Notes under the pieces: generated by a model
What the model saw: the letters and a program-made list of their open reading frames with translations, nothing else
Told to the model about the DNA's origin: nothing
The model's database searches: none
Part shown: positions 12,119 through 22,664 of the stretch, piece by piece
Position numbering within the stretch: position 1 is the first letter of the stretch
How the letters are laid out: each line of letters begins with the position of its first letter
Origin: Diphasiastrum complanatum
Lineage: Eukaryota > Streptophyta > Lycopodiopsida > Lycopodiales > Lycopodiaceae
Direction of reading: 5' to 3'
DNA length: 64,000 nt
NCBI GenBank assembly: GCA_029204225.1
Contig: CM055109.1
Location: 41,706,544-41,770,543 of the forward strand
Made by a program: the position numbers and the translations under genes

Positions 12119-15100
12119 CCTTGTGGTAGACATGTATGCAGTTAGGGTCTTCAAACATGCAACTCTCATTGGAAACAAGTTAAGGACTAGGTGGTGTCAT
12201 TTTCTATTCTAGGGCGTCAGTGACTTGTGAATGTGCAGAAGATAGGGTCCACAGTTGAAGATCATGGTGTGTTGTTTGTTCGAGAAGAAGCTGCAACGAT
12301 GGTCCATTGTAGATTGTTCTTAACAATTTGGAAATAGTTTACATTGCGAGCCATATGGTTGGCTTTTTGTAAGCTTTTTTTTGTGAAGTGTTTTTTGAGG
12401 CTTTTTAAAGATTTTGTCAGCTGAATTTAATGACACTTAGACCTTTATCCTCTAGAGCATGTAATACAGCTATCAATGTTATGTCTAGGATGATATTGAA
12501 CATAACACGGGAGATGTGCAATCTTCAACCACATGGAGTCTGACCACAAAGTCTTGGACCATCAATTTTGGCTCAAAATATATACCTTGATTGTCAGGAA
12601 CCATGTAAAACCACTAATGCTACCACATAGAAGCAATGGGATTTTGACATGTAAGCATAGTAGCATGAAGCACTTAAGAACTACATGAATAGCACTAGGA
12701 GCATAAATAGTAATAGCAGCAATAGGAACCGCACCATGCAAAAGAGAAGACCATGTTGAGGGAAGTGCTGTGGCTGCAACTAGAGTAGGTAATGTATGCA
12801 GCCTATGCACAATATGATCACCAACGTGACTGGACTGTGGCTGTAATGTAGAGAAATGATCTGATAAATAGTATGTGTCTGAGCATGATCTCATGTGAGG
12901 TCCCGTAAAGTGATGCTGGTCATAATCAATCAAGTATTTTGAGAAGTCATCTTGAAAACTGACCAATACAAGAGTCTGTCCTATCAATTGGGAAAATGTT
13001 GCAAGACATGAGGGGTAGCTACTAAAGAAGTTTTTTGCTATGTATCACTTGAGTGCATATCCTATGGTGCTCCATTACAAGGGTTTTTTAACCCGGTATA
13101 ATTTCATAGCTGCCCCTTATGACAAGGGCATAACAGAAGTATGTAGCTTTACATAGGAAAATTGGGTCCTCACTAATGTGGCTCTTTTTCAATACTGTAA
13201 GAATGTAGTTGTTGTTTACAAGCTGGGTTACATTAAACTCAGGGCTACTTCCACATATGGACAAGTATTGGTTGGGGGCCTACTTTGATCGTGTGTTGGC
13301 CTAGGGCCATTATGAGCTGGGGGTTAGTCAGCCTTGGTAGGAGGATGTAAAGGTATCCTCCATTTTGACGTTTGGATTGTGCCTCTTCATTTTTGGTGCA
13401 TGCCTAGTTCTAATTTAGGGCGAGATAAAACGGCATTCCTTTAAGTCAGTAACTTATGAAGTTTCCCTAACAAGTTTACATTGTTTTTAATGTGTTTGCA
13501 GGTAATCAAAGAATTGGGGCTTTGTGTTACACTTTATGACATTAGATCGATTGAGGGTGGTTTTGTATTCCCTGGTGATGGTGCTCCAACTTTTACTGTA
13601 AGTCCACACCTATAAGGCGTGTGCTATGCCTCAGAATTTTATTTGAATTCCACTAGCATACTTTTGAAGCTTTCGTCCATCCTTGTGTTGAGGGAAGTAG
13701 TCAGTCGAGGATAAATCCCTGTTTTACAGTACGTTAAGCCAAACATTATCATAGTTGATAGTTTCATGATTTGTTTCTAGCTCACAGATTTCCACTCAAG
13801 TTGCACAAAGCTGTCCACCAGTCAATTTTCAAAAATTTCGTCAATCTCTGCAGGTGGACTTTGGGCTAGTGATGTTTCGCCCATTTGTTGGGGAGGTGCT
13901 TGTTGGAAAGTTAAAAAAATGTGACAAAACTGGACTACACAGTACATATCACATCATCTTTTTCTGCTAGGTTGTTTCAAAAGGCTGTAGTTCATACTTG
14001 CCAACCAAACAGTCAAGCTGAAAGCAAGTTATTTAGTGATCGGTGTTCTTGTTTCATTTTGAACAATTTTATACAAGATGCAACCATGGCTACAATTCCA
14101 TAGGATTTTTTCCATGCAGATTATGCGTGTCTTTGAAAATGTCTTTTTGGTTTCATTTGCCAGTTTCATTAGGTTTCTTTGATGACATACATGTACCAGA
14201 ACACCTGCTTCAGCAGCCTTCCACCTTGTGCGTATTGTGTAAACCTTATGTATTCAAGCAACTTTTAGTCATTCCAGTTCTGATCAATAAGATTCACATT
14301 TATGGATTTTTTCTGCAGCTAGTGCCTTTTGCTCATCAATTTTGTTGGTGCTGATTTCACAGTGACAAATATCTTTTCTCTTTTCTTGTTATTTGTTGTG
14401 AGCTATTAAAAGAAATTGACCTCAATGTTACAGTGATGAAGAAGAGAAGCTATGGGTGTGGAAATATCAAGGGAACGATATGTTTATGGATCTTGACGAA
14501 GATGTATGTATGCCTTACACTGTTTGCTAGCATAATTTTTTTAAGGAACTTGACCATTGTTATGTTTTATCCTAATTTTTACGTTTTCTATTTGTACAGG
14601 TTCGCTTTCGTGTCTTGCAAGTGAAGTATCCTCCAATTCCTGTGGAACAGGACAAAGATGCGAAGCCATTTGCTCCAATGGAGATAATTGTATCTTCCTT
14701 ACTGCAAATTTTTAATGCAATAATGTTCTTTTCTTTGTCATTTATTGTAATTGTAGAACTTGTCATATTCAAAATGCCTAGGGAGTGTTTCTTTGGAATT
14801 ATTTTGAAAAAGCAGCAAATTGGTAGAGCTGAGATTAAAGATGTTTTGGGAGCAGTATGATAGTACCCTCTTGTTGTTAGTATAGACAGTTGTTTTGCTG
14901 CCCTTTGTTTCTATTCAATGTGCAACATGTTGGCCTTCGTATGTATGTACAAAGACTGAATTGACATAAATCCATCACTTTGCTGTGTTGTTGCATGTAC
15001 TATATGCTATGCACGATTATTGGATGTTCCGAAAAACCTCAGGGGATTGCACTGCATAAAGTTGATCTTTTGGTTTGCCCTTGTTTAAGGTTTTGTTGAG

Positions 15101-15719
15101 ATGGCATTGTGCTGTCACCTAGATTATAATAATTTTCTCCTGCTGGTGCACTTGATTGACCAGCTCTCTTCTTTGAATACCAACCTATAAATTTTTTGAT
15201 CAAAATAATCCTGAAAGTCGTCATATACAAGGACTTGAATAAGGAATTGTTTGTGAGGGATTGCCCTTCACCTTCGAGAGAACCAGAGCGAAAATATTTT
15301 TTGGAGCTAATGGGGATGTATGCTCATTGATGTAACCTGTACCTATTCTTTGTGTATTGATGACATGAGTCGAGATGCTGTATGTTGTGCTTAGAAGTTG
15401 CTCTATAGGTGGAAAAAGTAGTGATCAATGGTGTAGCTAGACATTATGCCAATCTTAGAAGATGCAATAATTTGTGGACCAATCATGCTGGTTCAAAGTT
15501 TACACCCCTGCGCTGTAAAGAGTTTATGTATGCATCTTAATGTAGCATATGTGAATTCCACAAATGAAACAATATGCTTCATTCGATTGATAATTCATAT
15601 ATATTTCATTTTAAGTTTTTTTTTGTTAACCTTGAAGCTGAAACTGATACCTTATATTTCTCTAATTTCAGGGGGATACAAATGCTGATGGACTTGGGCT
15701 AGTCTCCTGGTGGTCATAG
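6435..15719 (+). CDS. NRPC7: RNA polymerase III subunit RPC8/RPC25 (Rpb7-like), seven exons
   Basis: The product pairs with the Rpb4-like subunit to form the stalk of nuclear RNA polymerase III, which makes tRNA and 5S rRNA. Exons: 6435-6545, 13502-13597, 13854-13941, 14164-14227, 14434-14503, 14600-14689 and 15672-15719. All introns are GT-AG, phases match, and the total is 567 nt (188 aa plus stop), close to family size. Exons 1-2 encode the SHS2-like Rpb7 N-terminal domain (RIPPHNLSIPL; LGLCVTLYDI; EGGFVFPGDG). Exons 3-6 encode the OB-fold half (FRPFVGEV; SLGFFDDIHVP; LWVWKY; KPFAPM), and exon 7 ends DGLGLVSWWS. The SWW ending and FFDDI motif point to the Pol III paralogue rather than Pol II RPB7. 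Intron 1 (6956 bp) holds a Copia element and a LINE fragment. The first ATG fits the known N-terminus; a second in-frame ATG lies two codons on. Confidence 0.93.
7282..10012 (+). pseudogene. Decayed Copia retrotransposon gag-pol in NRPC7 intron 1
   Basis: Domains in order: Gag C-terminal half (7282 on; the N-terminal half is missing), CCHC zinc knuckle CX2CX4HX4C at residues 140-153 of that frame, aspartic protease WVIDSGATRHM with catalytic DSG at about 233-235, then the GAG-pre-integrase WHARYGHLK. A deletion with frameshift near 8420-8460 removes the middle of that domain. The second frame (to 9046) carries the integrase core with HGDVCGP, FIDDFSRFTW, CTDRGGEY and NGVAERKNRT, and stops at a TAA after FGCTA. 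The third frame resumes with SKLDDKGVKCIFMGYS. Reverse transcriptase starts at 9719 (NQTWVLVDLPHGKKAIGCKWV) and reaches LDIKTTF, where it jumps straight into LTR sequence. No 5' LTR was found. The element cannot be autonomous. Confidence 0.92.
9400..9560. repeat. TTTGGACAGCAAAG short tandem repeats inside Copia pol
   Basis: The word (C)ACTTTGGACAGCAAAG and shorter GGACAGC forms recur at least six times in the linker between integrase and reverse transcriptase. This part of Copia pol is poorly conserved and tolerates repeats. Confidence 0.7.
10013..10410 (+). mobile_element. 3' LTR of the intron-1 Copia element
   Basis: This stretch matches, in reverse orientation, the solo LTR at 57638-57991 over most of its length: the start ATAATAAATGTAAATGA, the ACTTAATTCACATG region, and the end GGATTCCTACA. 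By that comparison the LTR begins TGTTAGAATAATAAATG, and here the first seven bases are lost at the junction with reverse transcriptase. It ends in CA at 10410. This copy holds about 45 bp more central sequence than the solo copy. Confidence 0.9.
10533..12200 (-). pseudogene. LINE fragment A (ORF1 C-terminus, endonuclease start, linker, 3' end)
   Basis: On the minus strand the order is: the ORF1 RRM-like C-terminus (DNVTLIICF at about 12000; MDDDLTYILVEE at about 11900), the endonuclease start (VGVWNYNDIHSSS at about 11720; ELLVFMETHES), scattered endonuclease frames, a linker resembling FDDECR...KKQAY (11130-10970), then the 3' end GCATGAGAAAAACATTAATA followed by AAGC and a short CT run. 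The endonuclease asparagine motif reads WNYND instead of WNCNG. Reverse transcriptase is absent. A CT array interrupts ORF1 at 12061-12116. It lies antisense in NRPC7 intron 1. Confidence 0.78.
12061..12116. repeat. (GA)n microsatellite inside LINE A ORF1
   Basis: About 28 AG units, flanked on both sides by ORF1-like coding sequence of the LINE on the minus strand. Confidence 0.95.
12200..13501. other. Rest of NRPC7 intron 1, nothing recognised
   Basis: A 141-codon minus-strand open frame at 12562-12987 has no recognisable motif and no homologue elsewhere in the window. The stretch ends at the exon 2 acceptor. Confidence 0.5.
13502..13597 (+). CDS. NRPC7: NRPC7 exon 2
   Basis: 32 codons, phase 0 at both ends, bounded by TTTGCAG and GTAAGT. 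Encodes VIKELGLCVTLYDI through EGGFVFPGDG. Confidence 0.95.
13854..13941 (+). CDS. NRPC7: NRPC7 exon 3
   Basis: Begins VDFGLVMFRPFVGEV and ends in phase 1 after TGLH, using a weak donor GTACAT. This donor was chosen because it alone keeps frame with the next exon. Confidence 0.88.
14164..14227 (+). CDS. NRPC7: NRPC7 exon 4
   Basis: Encodes SLGFFDDIHVPEHLLQQPST and ends two bases into a Phe codon at donor GTGCGT. An open frame runs upstream through the intron, so intron retention would not immediately stop translation. Confidence 0.9.
14434..14503 (+). CDS. NRPC7: NRPC7 exon 5
   Basis: Completes the Phe codon, then DEEEKLWVWKYQG to DLDED, ending at GTATGT. WVWKY is a family signature. Confidence 0.93.
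14600..14689 (+). CDS. NRPC7: NRPC7 exon 6
   Basis: 30 codons in phase 0 from VRFRVLQVKYPPIPVE through AKPFAPMEII, bounded by TTGTACAG and GTATCT. Confidence 0.94.
15672..15719 (+). CDS. NRPC7: NRPC7 exon 7 and stop
   Basis: Encodes GDTNADGLGLVSWWS then TAG, preceded by TAATTTCAG. The DGLGxxSWW ending is typical of RPC8; the acidic tail seen in some flowering plants is absent. Confidence 0.93.
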   Translation, partial: GDTNADGLGLVSWWS

Positions 15720-18700
15720 TGGCAATAAATTTTCCAACATTATGTCGCACAAAGCATTTTTGTGACACTTGGTAGCCATGGCAAATTGTAAACAAAGCTT
15801 TTCTGGCATTGTCTTGCAAAAGGCAATACCATGTCGTAACAACCTCCAGATTTTTTGAGAGTGTATTTGGAGGTTGCCTTAATTGGCATAATATTGCACT
15901 TGCAATTACTATTTGAAAATTATAAGAGCAATAAATACCTTACAAGTTTTAAGATACCTTAGCTATTTTTAATTTTGAGAAGCACCTTACAATCTTGCAA
16001 GGCTAAGTTGCTATTTTTAGTAAATTGCATTATGTATTTATTGCTAATTTTGGAAAATTGGATATACACAAATTTAGGCCTTGCAAATAATAACCTTAAA
16101 CTTTCTAAAAATAGAAAAGTTTAAAAAAAAAAACAAAATCTGCTGGTTTTCACAGCAGACTGGAGACGCCCTCGGGCTGCACCCTTGGGCGCCTCCAATC
16201 GCGGAAGGCCCTCGGATAGGGGCCTTCCCCTATACTTTTAGTTAGTCAATGGAGTTTATGCAAAAGTTAGCATTGAAGTCAATGTCTTAAATCACAAGGG
16301 TAAGTGCGCATGCAAAGCTGTCACATGCCCCTTTTGTCACATTGCTAAGGACTTTATTGCAAGAACTTGGTCTTTGTAAAACATGTAAATGCGAGTCATA
16401 AATAGCAAAAAAAGTTGTCTCCCTCTATTTTTTTTGCATTCATCCCTAGGCTCAACCTACATGATGGACCAACATTATCACCAACAACAATAATAAAATA
16501 AAGGTTATCCATTTGCATTCACAATATCATTCATATGCTTTTTATTGTTATCATATCTCTATTCATGCACACACTTCAAATTAGGGTTCAATCATTGAGA
16601 TAAAGAAAATGAAATGCTAACCATCATTGAGCAATTACAAGACAACATAGCTTTGAAATTAGCTAATTACTTGGCATCAAGCTAGGAATCACATTCTTTA
16701 TTCAAAAAAATTGTGGCAATGCCTTTGTGGTATACCACAATTTCCTTGTTTTTATTATATTCAAAATCATCACATTCAAGGTCTAATGTGTAGAGCTTAT
16801 TAGAGTGGGACAAATTCACATTAAATGCTACAAAATGTATTGGATACTTAGAAACTTGTTCCAATCCTTTTGGGTTGGAACATTTTCATTACAAGGAAAA
16901 ATGTGAACATTCTTATTTTGAGGAAACTTCAATTGTGATAATTTCTAGTCAAAGGTCTGATAAACTGGGAGCAACATGTTGCCCCATACGGTTGCAACAT
17001 AAGAGGAATGGGGGCATCCTAAGGGTGTTTTGGGGAGGAGGTTTGAATGATAAATTTATTTTATTTTATTTGTTGAGGTTAAGATTGTAGATGATCACTT
17101 ATAATTCAAAACACATTTAGGAATTTTTCTACAATTTTAAACATCATTGGCCATTATTTTAATAGCATAGTCCAACGTAAGTGTAGATGGGACTTATGAT
17201 TTGTTGTATGTGTGATCTGTTGAAGTATGAGGCCAAGTAAATGCAGATTTATGCTCTGTTGCATTTTTCTTGCGACAGCAGATATATCTTGTTTCATTTG
17301 ATGCTTGAATTTTGAAGAATGGAATCTTACTCATTATTCTGTGTAATAAGAAACTTTGAAGTCCATTATGTGAAATCCACTTCACATTTGTTGTTTATTT
17401 TGTACCTTTTCAAATACCTTTATTACATGAGAATGACTCAGTATTGTCTTGATATCATCAAATTAGAACCAGAATGCTCTCTAATTGGACTCCAATTTTT
17501 CATTTGTAGGAGCCTTTTGTTGCAAAGATACAATTGCTCAATCAACTTAGCTTGAATTGGCAGCCAAAGCTCTTTTCTCCATGGGTGAATGATTGGACCT
17601 AGGGATTCTCTTGTGACTCAATCACATTATTGTGTTTGGTTTAGACATGCATGCTTGATTTTGTCTGCTGTTAAAGAAATAACAATGAAGCAGAAAGAAC
17701 CCATGGCATGCAATTCATCCAAGTGTGGAACCTGCGTTTCTGCTGGTTGCATTACAAACTCTCAACAAAAGACTTGTACTCTTATGTTCTTAACTTCGGC
17801 ACTATGTTTTTGCCTCCAGCTTGAAGAAAGATGTCTGCTTGTGGCAAGCATTTTGAGCACATCATCTAGTGCATATTCATGTGTGCAACTTTGCTAAGAG
17901 ATTTTAAGACAAGACCAACTCACTAGCCAAAAACTTTGATAGTTTTATGGACGTAATGCTCACTTTTTGTCATCAATAACATGTTTGAACTACTATAGCT
18001 TCAAATTCAAATAAATTTCAATCTCCCACCGACTGGATTCTTTATTGAAATGCTTGGAAAGATAGGTCAAGTTTTCCTATTTTTGTAAGAGGATTCTGAA
18101 TGCACTAACTATGTATGCTTGCTTCGTGTTTGTGTGAAAATGAAAATTTAAAGTCCACTTCAAGGCTAATGTGTGGACTTTGTCCAAATTAACTAGCCTT
18201 TGAATCCAAGGTGTTATAAGTCTAATGTTTGGCTCATTTCCAAGATTGATGTATATCTTGACAAGACTTGTTCTCGAGAGTAAGTTATCAATGCAATTGT
18301 ATCACTTTCTACTACTAACAAATACATTTCAAATTGGATTGCGTTGTATTTTGTTATGTTTACGCAATGCATGCTTTGAAATAGTTTTGAACTTGATAAC
18401 ATACATTTGAAATGTTTATTTAGGGATTTGAATAGGAAGGCAAACATTAGTTAGGGTGAAATTTGGTGATCAGAAAAAAAAAAAATTCATGACTGCTAAG
18501 TTTCGTTCAATGCTAAAATGTTTTAGGTATATCTCCATCTTTTAAACCCCTAAGCTGCTTGACTATGGAGTCATACAAAGATTTTATCAATTTAACTATT
18601 GCAAAGAGCACATAGAAAACTTAACACCTTAAATTTGATACATCTTGAGCATGCTAAGATATATCGATGCAGTGCATCAGCATAATCTAAGTTAATAAGA

Positions 18701-18860
18701 TCCTATATACTCTAAGCTACATAACATGCCAAGCTTGAGGCATGTACTACTATATAGGCTACTTTCTATAGCTAAGGGAAAAAACATTGGGCTAATGACC
18801 TAGGTTATTCTCTATTGTAATCAATATGCTAAGGCTAGGGTCTCAACTATTGACCAGGTT
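15720..18860. other. Downstream of NRPC7, no gene recognised
   Basis: AT-rich sequence presumed to include the NRPC7 3' UTR and intergenic DNA. Several 60-100 codon open frames (for example 17589-17897 +) have no recognisable domain and no splice context. The only structured feature is the hairpin cluster at 16140-16228. Confidence 0.55.
16140..16228. other. Cluster of three GC-rich hairpins
   Basis: Three consecutive inverted repeats in otherwise AT-rich DNA: CTGCTG/CAGCAG with a 7-base loop (16140-16158); GGAGACGCCC/GGGCGCCTCC with a 15-base loop (16162-16196); and GGAAGGCCC/GGGCCTTCC with an 8-base loop (16203-16228). They lie about 420 bp after the NRPC7 stop and could be an element end or a structured RNA. 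No family was recognised. Confidence 0.6.
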
Positions 18861-19193
18861 GTACGTTACCACTGTAGCAACACAATGGTATTTACAATGG
18901 AATCATTCCATAACTTTAATGTAATGGCATGTTGCCACAATGACAAAACAAAGGATGTCAAGGTCCTTATGAATAGACTATGAAATGATGCATTTGAGAG
19001 CATCAACATTAAAAGTCATTGTCGCACCAAAATTGACAATGATTTGTCGTACGTTACCACTGTAATGGCATGTTGCACAAATACAAAACAAAGGATAGTA
19101 AGGTCCTTATGAATAGACTATGAAATGATGCATTTAAGAGCATCAACCTTAAAAGTCATTGTTGCACCAAAATTGACATTGATTTATCTTCCA
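18861..19193. repeat. Imperfect tandem duplication
   Basis: Two copies start GTACGTTACCACTGTA at 18861 and 19049 and share GTCCTTATGAATAGACTATG and the CAAAATTGACA region. The first copy has about 45 extra bases near its start. Confidence 0.85.
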
Positions 19194-19235
19194 TAATCAT
19201 GGGCTGTCAATAGTATTAATCACAAAAAAGGAACC

Positions 19236-21083
19236 ATATATCTATTTGTGAAATTAGAATATATCCAATTTCACAAATTTATATAGAGAAGTCGGTGATG
19301 TGTTTAGCTTAGAAACAATATACAAGCAACTCAAAAAGTCAAAGGATCTAAGTCAAAACAATATAAAATTCAATAAACAGAAAATCTCTCTTGGGTAGAC
19401 CCAGTGTTGACTAAGAAGCCAAAGACAACTAGTAAAAAGAAAGAAAGAAAATTAATTCAAATAAAATGAATTCAAAAATAGAATTTATAAATCTATAAAT
19501 CTAATTAAAAATAAAAAATAAAATAAAATAAATAAGAACAAGGATCATAATATGTATACGAGTTACTGAAACAAAGACAAAATACTAGAAACAAAGCGTT
19601 CTCCTCAGCTCCCAACTTTTTTGGAGTCTATTATTAATCATCTTAAACATACCATAAGCTGAAATACCAAAGATAAAACCAAAAGAGTCTAAAATGGTTC
19701 GAACTTTTCTCATGATTTTCTTGAACGAGTAACTTTTATGGAGTAACAAAATGATTGCAAACGATAGGTATTCCCATACTAATTGTGTTGTTCATCTAGC
19801 TAACTTTTATATTTTCTCTTATGAATTTGAATTCATGCAAAGATTAGCTTCTTGTGGTACTTGTCCCATCTTATTGCATAAATTAACTCATGTTAGAAGA
19901 TATATTGATGACTTATTTGTTCCTGATCTTCCTAATTTTGGTAGTTTTCTATATAAAGACCCTAACGTTTTGGTGGAGGATTCTATCCTAAAGACTCATG
20001 TGAACTTAATTCTACAACTAGTGATGATAAGTGCAATTTTTTAGACCTGTTTATAAGCCAAGCTAGGTCAGGTTTATTGGTTGATATTTTTGATAAAAGG
20101 CCTTCCAAATTGAATTTAGTGTAAAGTGTTGTGAAGTCATAGGTTTGAAGAAGCATAGGCTGGGTTTTTTCTTCTAAAGTACGAGAGGGGTTGAAAAACT
20201 TTATTACTTCTATATTACCTATATAATCGTTTAAAATCCAACTACAACTAACAAGAACATCTGCATTCTTAAGTAAGTTTATCCAAAGCTCATTAATAGA
20301 AGGAAGCAACGCTTTGAAGCAATTACTTAGCCACTTAGAAAGGTCAATCAGCATAGTTGTAGAGGCTACCGTAATAAACCTAGGCCTTTTAGGAACTTTA
20401 TGAAATTTCCATGCAGCACAAACATATGGAAGATTTGGGTAACAATTAAAGTTATAAAAATGACAAAAATCTTGATGATATTTTATTACACTCATAGTTG
20501 AAAGAGAACAAGCGTTATATGTTCCCACGGAGAATGGACTTTATTCAATAATGATTCCAAATAGAATTCTTTGCAAACAAATACAAAATTGTTTGGGCAT
20601 TTATCCACATACGAAATGACAAAACGTCTATGAAAATTACGAAGAAGAACTTCCTCCTTATTAGAAAATGAAGTATGAGTATTAGAAGATGGGACAAATG
20701 AGGTAAATGAACTTATTAATACTCGTAGTTATATATTTTAACAAGCAAGCATCTACTGAAAGAGGAGGACGAAATTTAGTGCCTGTAGAAAATGAGTCTT
20801 TCAAAAACAATGAGGGAAGGATTGATGTATCTACATCAACAATATGACCTAAAGAAGGATCACAAAACTTCGAATAAAATAAGTCACCACAAGAACAAGG
20901 GCTATTAAGGATAAACAACTTTTTCTTTTCTGAAAGATTCCGACCAATATCATCATGATTAAAGGCTTTTTGTCCTATAGTTTTAACATATTTCCAAGCA
21001 ACTACTGGATGACTCCAAATTTGCTTCACATAAGGAGGAAGAGCATTCATAACTTTAGGCTTTCTAAAAATAGGTTGTGACAT
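19236..21083 (-). pseudogene. Penelope-like retroelement copy A, internally inverted
   Basis: The minus-strand frame 21083-20682 carries CSCGDLFYSKFCDP, GHIVDVDTSI and FSTGTKFRPPL, resembling the region before the reverse transcriptase in one group of Penelope-like elements. Frame 20528-20103 carries early RT motifs: WKFHKVPKRPRFI (usually PKLHK..RFI) and [15 protein letters not shown]. The next segment (19750-20102) is inverted: read on the + strand it gives SHTNCVVHLANF (a decayed PMGTNC motif), FSYEFEFMQ, RYIDDLF (catalytic YxDD) and CNFLDLFISQ...IFDKR. The C-terminal tail and 3' end (19743-19236) return to the minus strand. Between the inverted part and the tail, sequence present in copy B is missing. 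Neither GIY-YIG endonuclease nor an intact frame is visible. Confidence 0.82.
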
Positions 21084-21200
21084 ATGATTCTAAACACGGT
21101 GCTCTATAATTAATCTTTCATAGTGGTAATCAAAACGATAGCCTGAGAGTGTCGTCCGACACCTCAAACTATCACCCCACAAACCATCGCACCCCAACAA

Positions 21201-21768
21201 TGGTATTAGAGCTTGTGTTGATTGTCATAACATTTCCAGTTCTCTTAATTCTTGACACATGGAGAAATTATCTTCTGGAATTCGACTCATCAAGCGATTC
21301 AATGGTGATGACTTTCACATGTGGAAGTATCACATGAAGATGATATTATTGGAAAACAATTCATGGGATGTGATCGACAAATCTTCAATCCTATCACAAC
21401 AAGATGGTTATCTTATAGCCAAATTAAAATCCAAAGATGACAAACCTCTCATATTAATATCCATGAATCTCAAGGATTTACAAATATCTCATATCAGTAA
21501 TAGCAAAACATCTAAGCAAGCTTGGGAAGCACTCATCAGACTATATGAGACCCAAGATGTTACCACTCGTCTATTCTTGCGCAAGAAATTTTTTTCTTGC
21601 AAGATGTCAAACTTGACTTCTATGAGTGACCATGTTAATCACGTTAGATCATTAATTGATCAACTTTCTACAGTAGGATCACCCATTGCTGACAATGATG
21701 TTGTCATGACTCTCTTAGAAAGTTATTTTACCTCCTACGATCATCTAGTCATGCTGATCTCTACATAG
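21201..21768 (+). pseudogene. Copia element start: primer binding site and Gag N-terminus
   Basis: TGGTATTAGAGC at 21201-21212, right after ...CCCCAACA, is a one-base variant of the Copia tRNA-Met primer site. From ATG 21259 the frame reads a UBN2/Gag N-terminus: RLIKRFNGDDFHMWKYHMK, SWDVIDKSS, SKTSKQAWEALIRLYE and LFLRKKFFSCKM, ending at 21768 after about 169 residues. The zinc knuckle and pol are missing. The LTR expected upstream is not visible beyond a few dozen bases and appears cut by the Penelope-like element. A short palindrome GTGTCGTCCGACAC lies just upstream. Confidence 0.85.
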
Positions 21769-21839
21769 TCTGATTTAACTATACAAAAAGTCCTAATCCA
21801 TTGATAGGACCCACAGTACAGTAGTTCTACTTTAATTCT

Positions 21840-21950
21840 AACTAATGTAAACCCTAACAAAAACCCTAACTCCAACCAAACTCTAATTGTACTCTAACTC
21901 TAACCTTAACTCTAATGTAACTCTAACCCTTACCCCAAAACAAATACTAC
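21840..21950. repeat. Degenerate telomere-like repeat tract
   Basis: About 110 bp rich in variants of CTCTAACC, AACCCTAAC and CCTTAACTCTAA on the + strand. The plant telomere unit is CCCTAAA, so this is at best decayed interstitial telomeric DNA or a telomere-like minisatellite. It lies between the Copia gag fragment and the Helitron helicase. Confidence 0.6.
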
Positions 21951-22029
21951 AACACTTCATAATATACAATGTTTTAGTGCACCTCGCAACTTGTGCCACA
22001 TCTGTAAATCAGTCATCAATATCAGTAAT

Positions 22030-22664
22030 CAACACTCATACACTTCCAACATTTCGCACTCTTGATAATGCAACATATAACTGACCATGATTGAATATGG
22101 GACGTGGCAAGTACAGTCCAATAGTCTCCATAGTCTGCCCTGCGCCTTGTTTATTGTCGTGGCGAAAGTTGCTCTAATAGGAAATTGTACTCGTTGCAAT
22201 TCAAACAACAAATCTGAAGCGTTCGTCACTAAAGGGATCCGTGGAATGAGGATTCTACTTCCGATATTCATGCCGGTAACTATCTATGCTTCTACGACTT
22301 GTCTATCCAATCTACGAACGATGAGTCTCGTACCATTGCACATTCCTTTGTGCGACGCGATGGACCGCAACAACATTACTATCATGCCAACCTTTAGCAC
22401 CAATCTATGTGGAGGACATCCACTTGATTGCAAACTGTTTAGAAACTCTACTGGGTACACATGAGAGTCATCACATTCAACCACGCTATCAGCATTATAG
22501 AATGTATAACCATCCCTCAGAAGCTGTTTTACAACTTTCGTATTGATCTCATCCATGTCTAAGGTCTCTTGTTGCGCTAGGACCTCCTTAGGGACCTGAG
22601 AGGGTTTAAGGCTCCCTTCGGATGCAGCATACTTAGCCCCAATGTCACTGGATAAAATGTCATG
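22030..22664 (-). pseudogene. Helitron helicase (Pif1-like) C-terminal fragment
   Basis: On the minus strand, ATG 22556 begins DEINTKVVKQLL, followed by YTFYNADSV, YPVEFLNSL, PPHRLVLKVGMIVMLLR and CNGTRLIVRRL. After one in-frame TAG comes IPRIPLV, QFPIRATFATTINKAQG, and after a frameshift GQTMETIGLYLP and YVALSRVRN. These are the last helicase motifs (V-VI) of the Rep/helicase protein of rolling-circle Helitrons. The Walker A and B motifs are missing. The frame stays open upstream to about 22720 through a proline/lysine-rich stretch. It is co-oriented with the Rep fragment at 27.6-28.9 kb. Confidence 0.9.

Noticed and set aside
12562-12987. 141-aa minus-strand open frame in NRPC7 intron 1
   Set aside because: No motif, no homologue in the window, no promoter or splice support.
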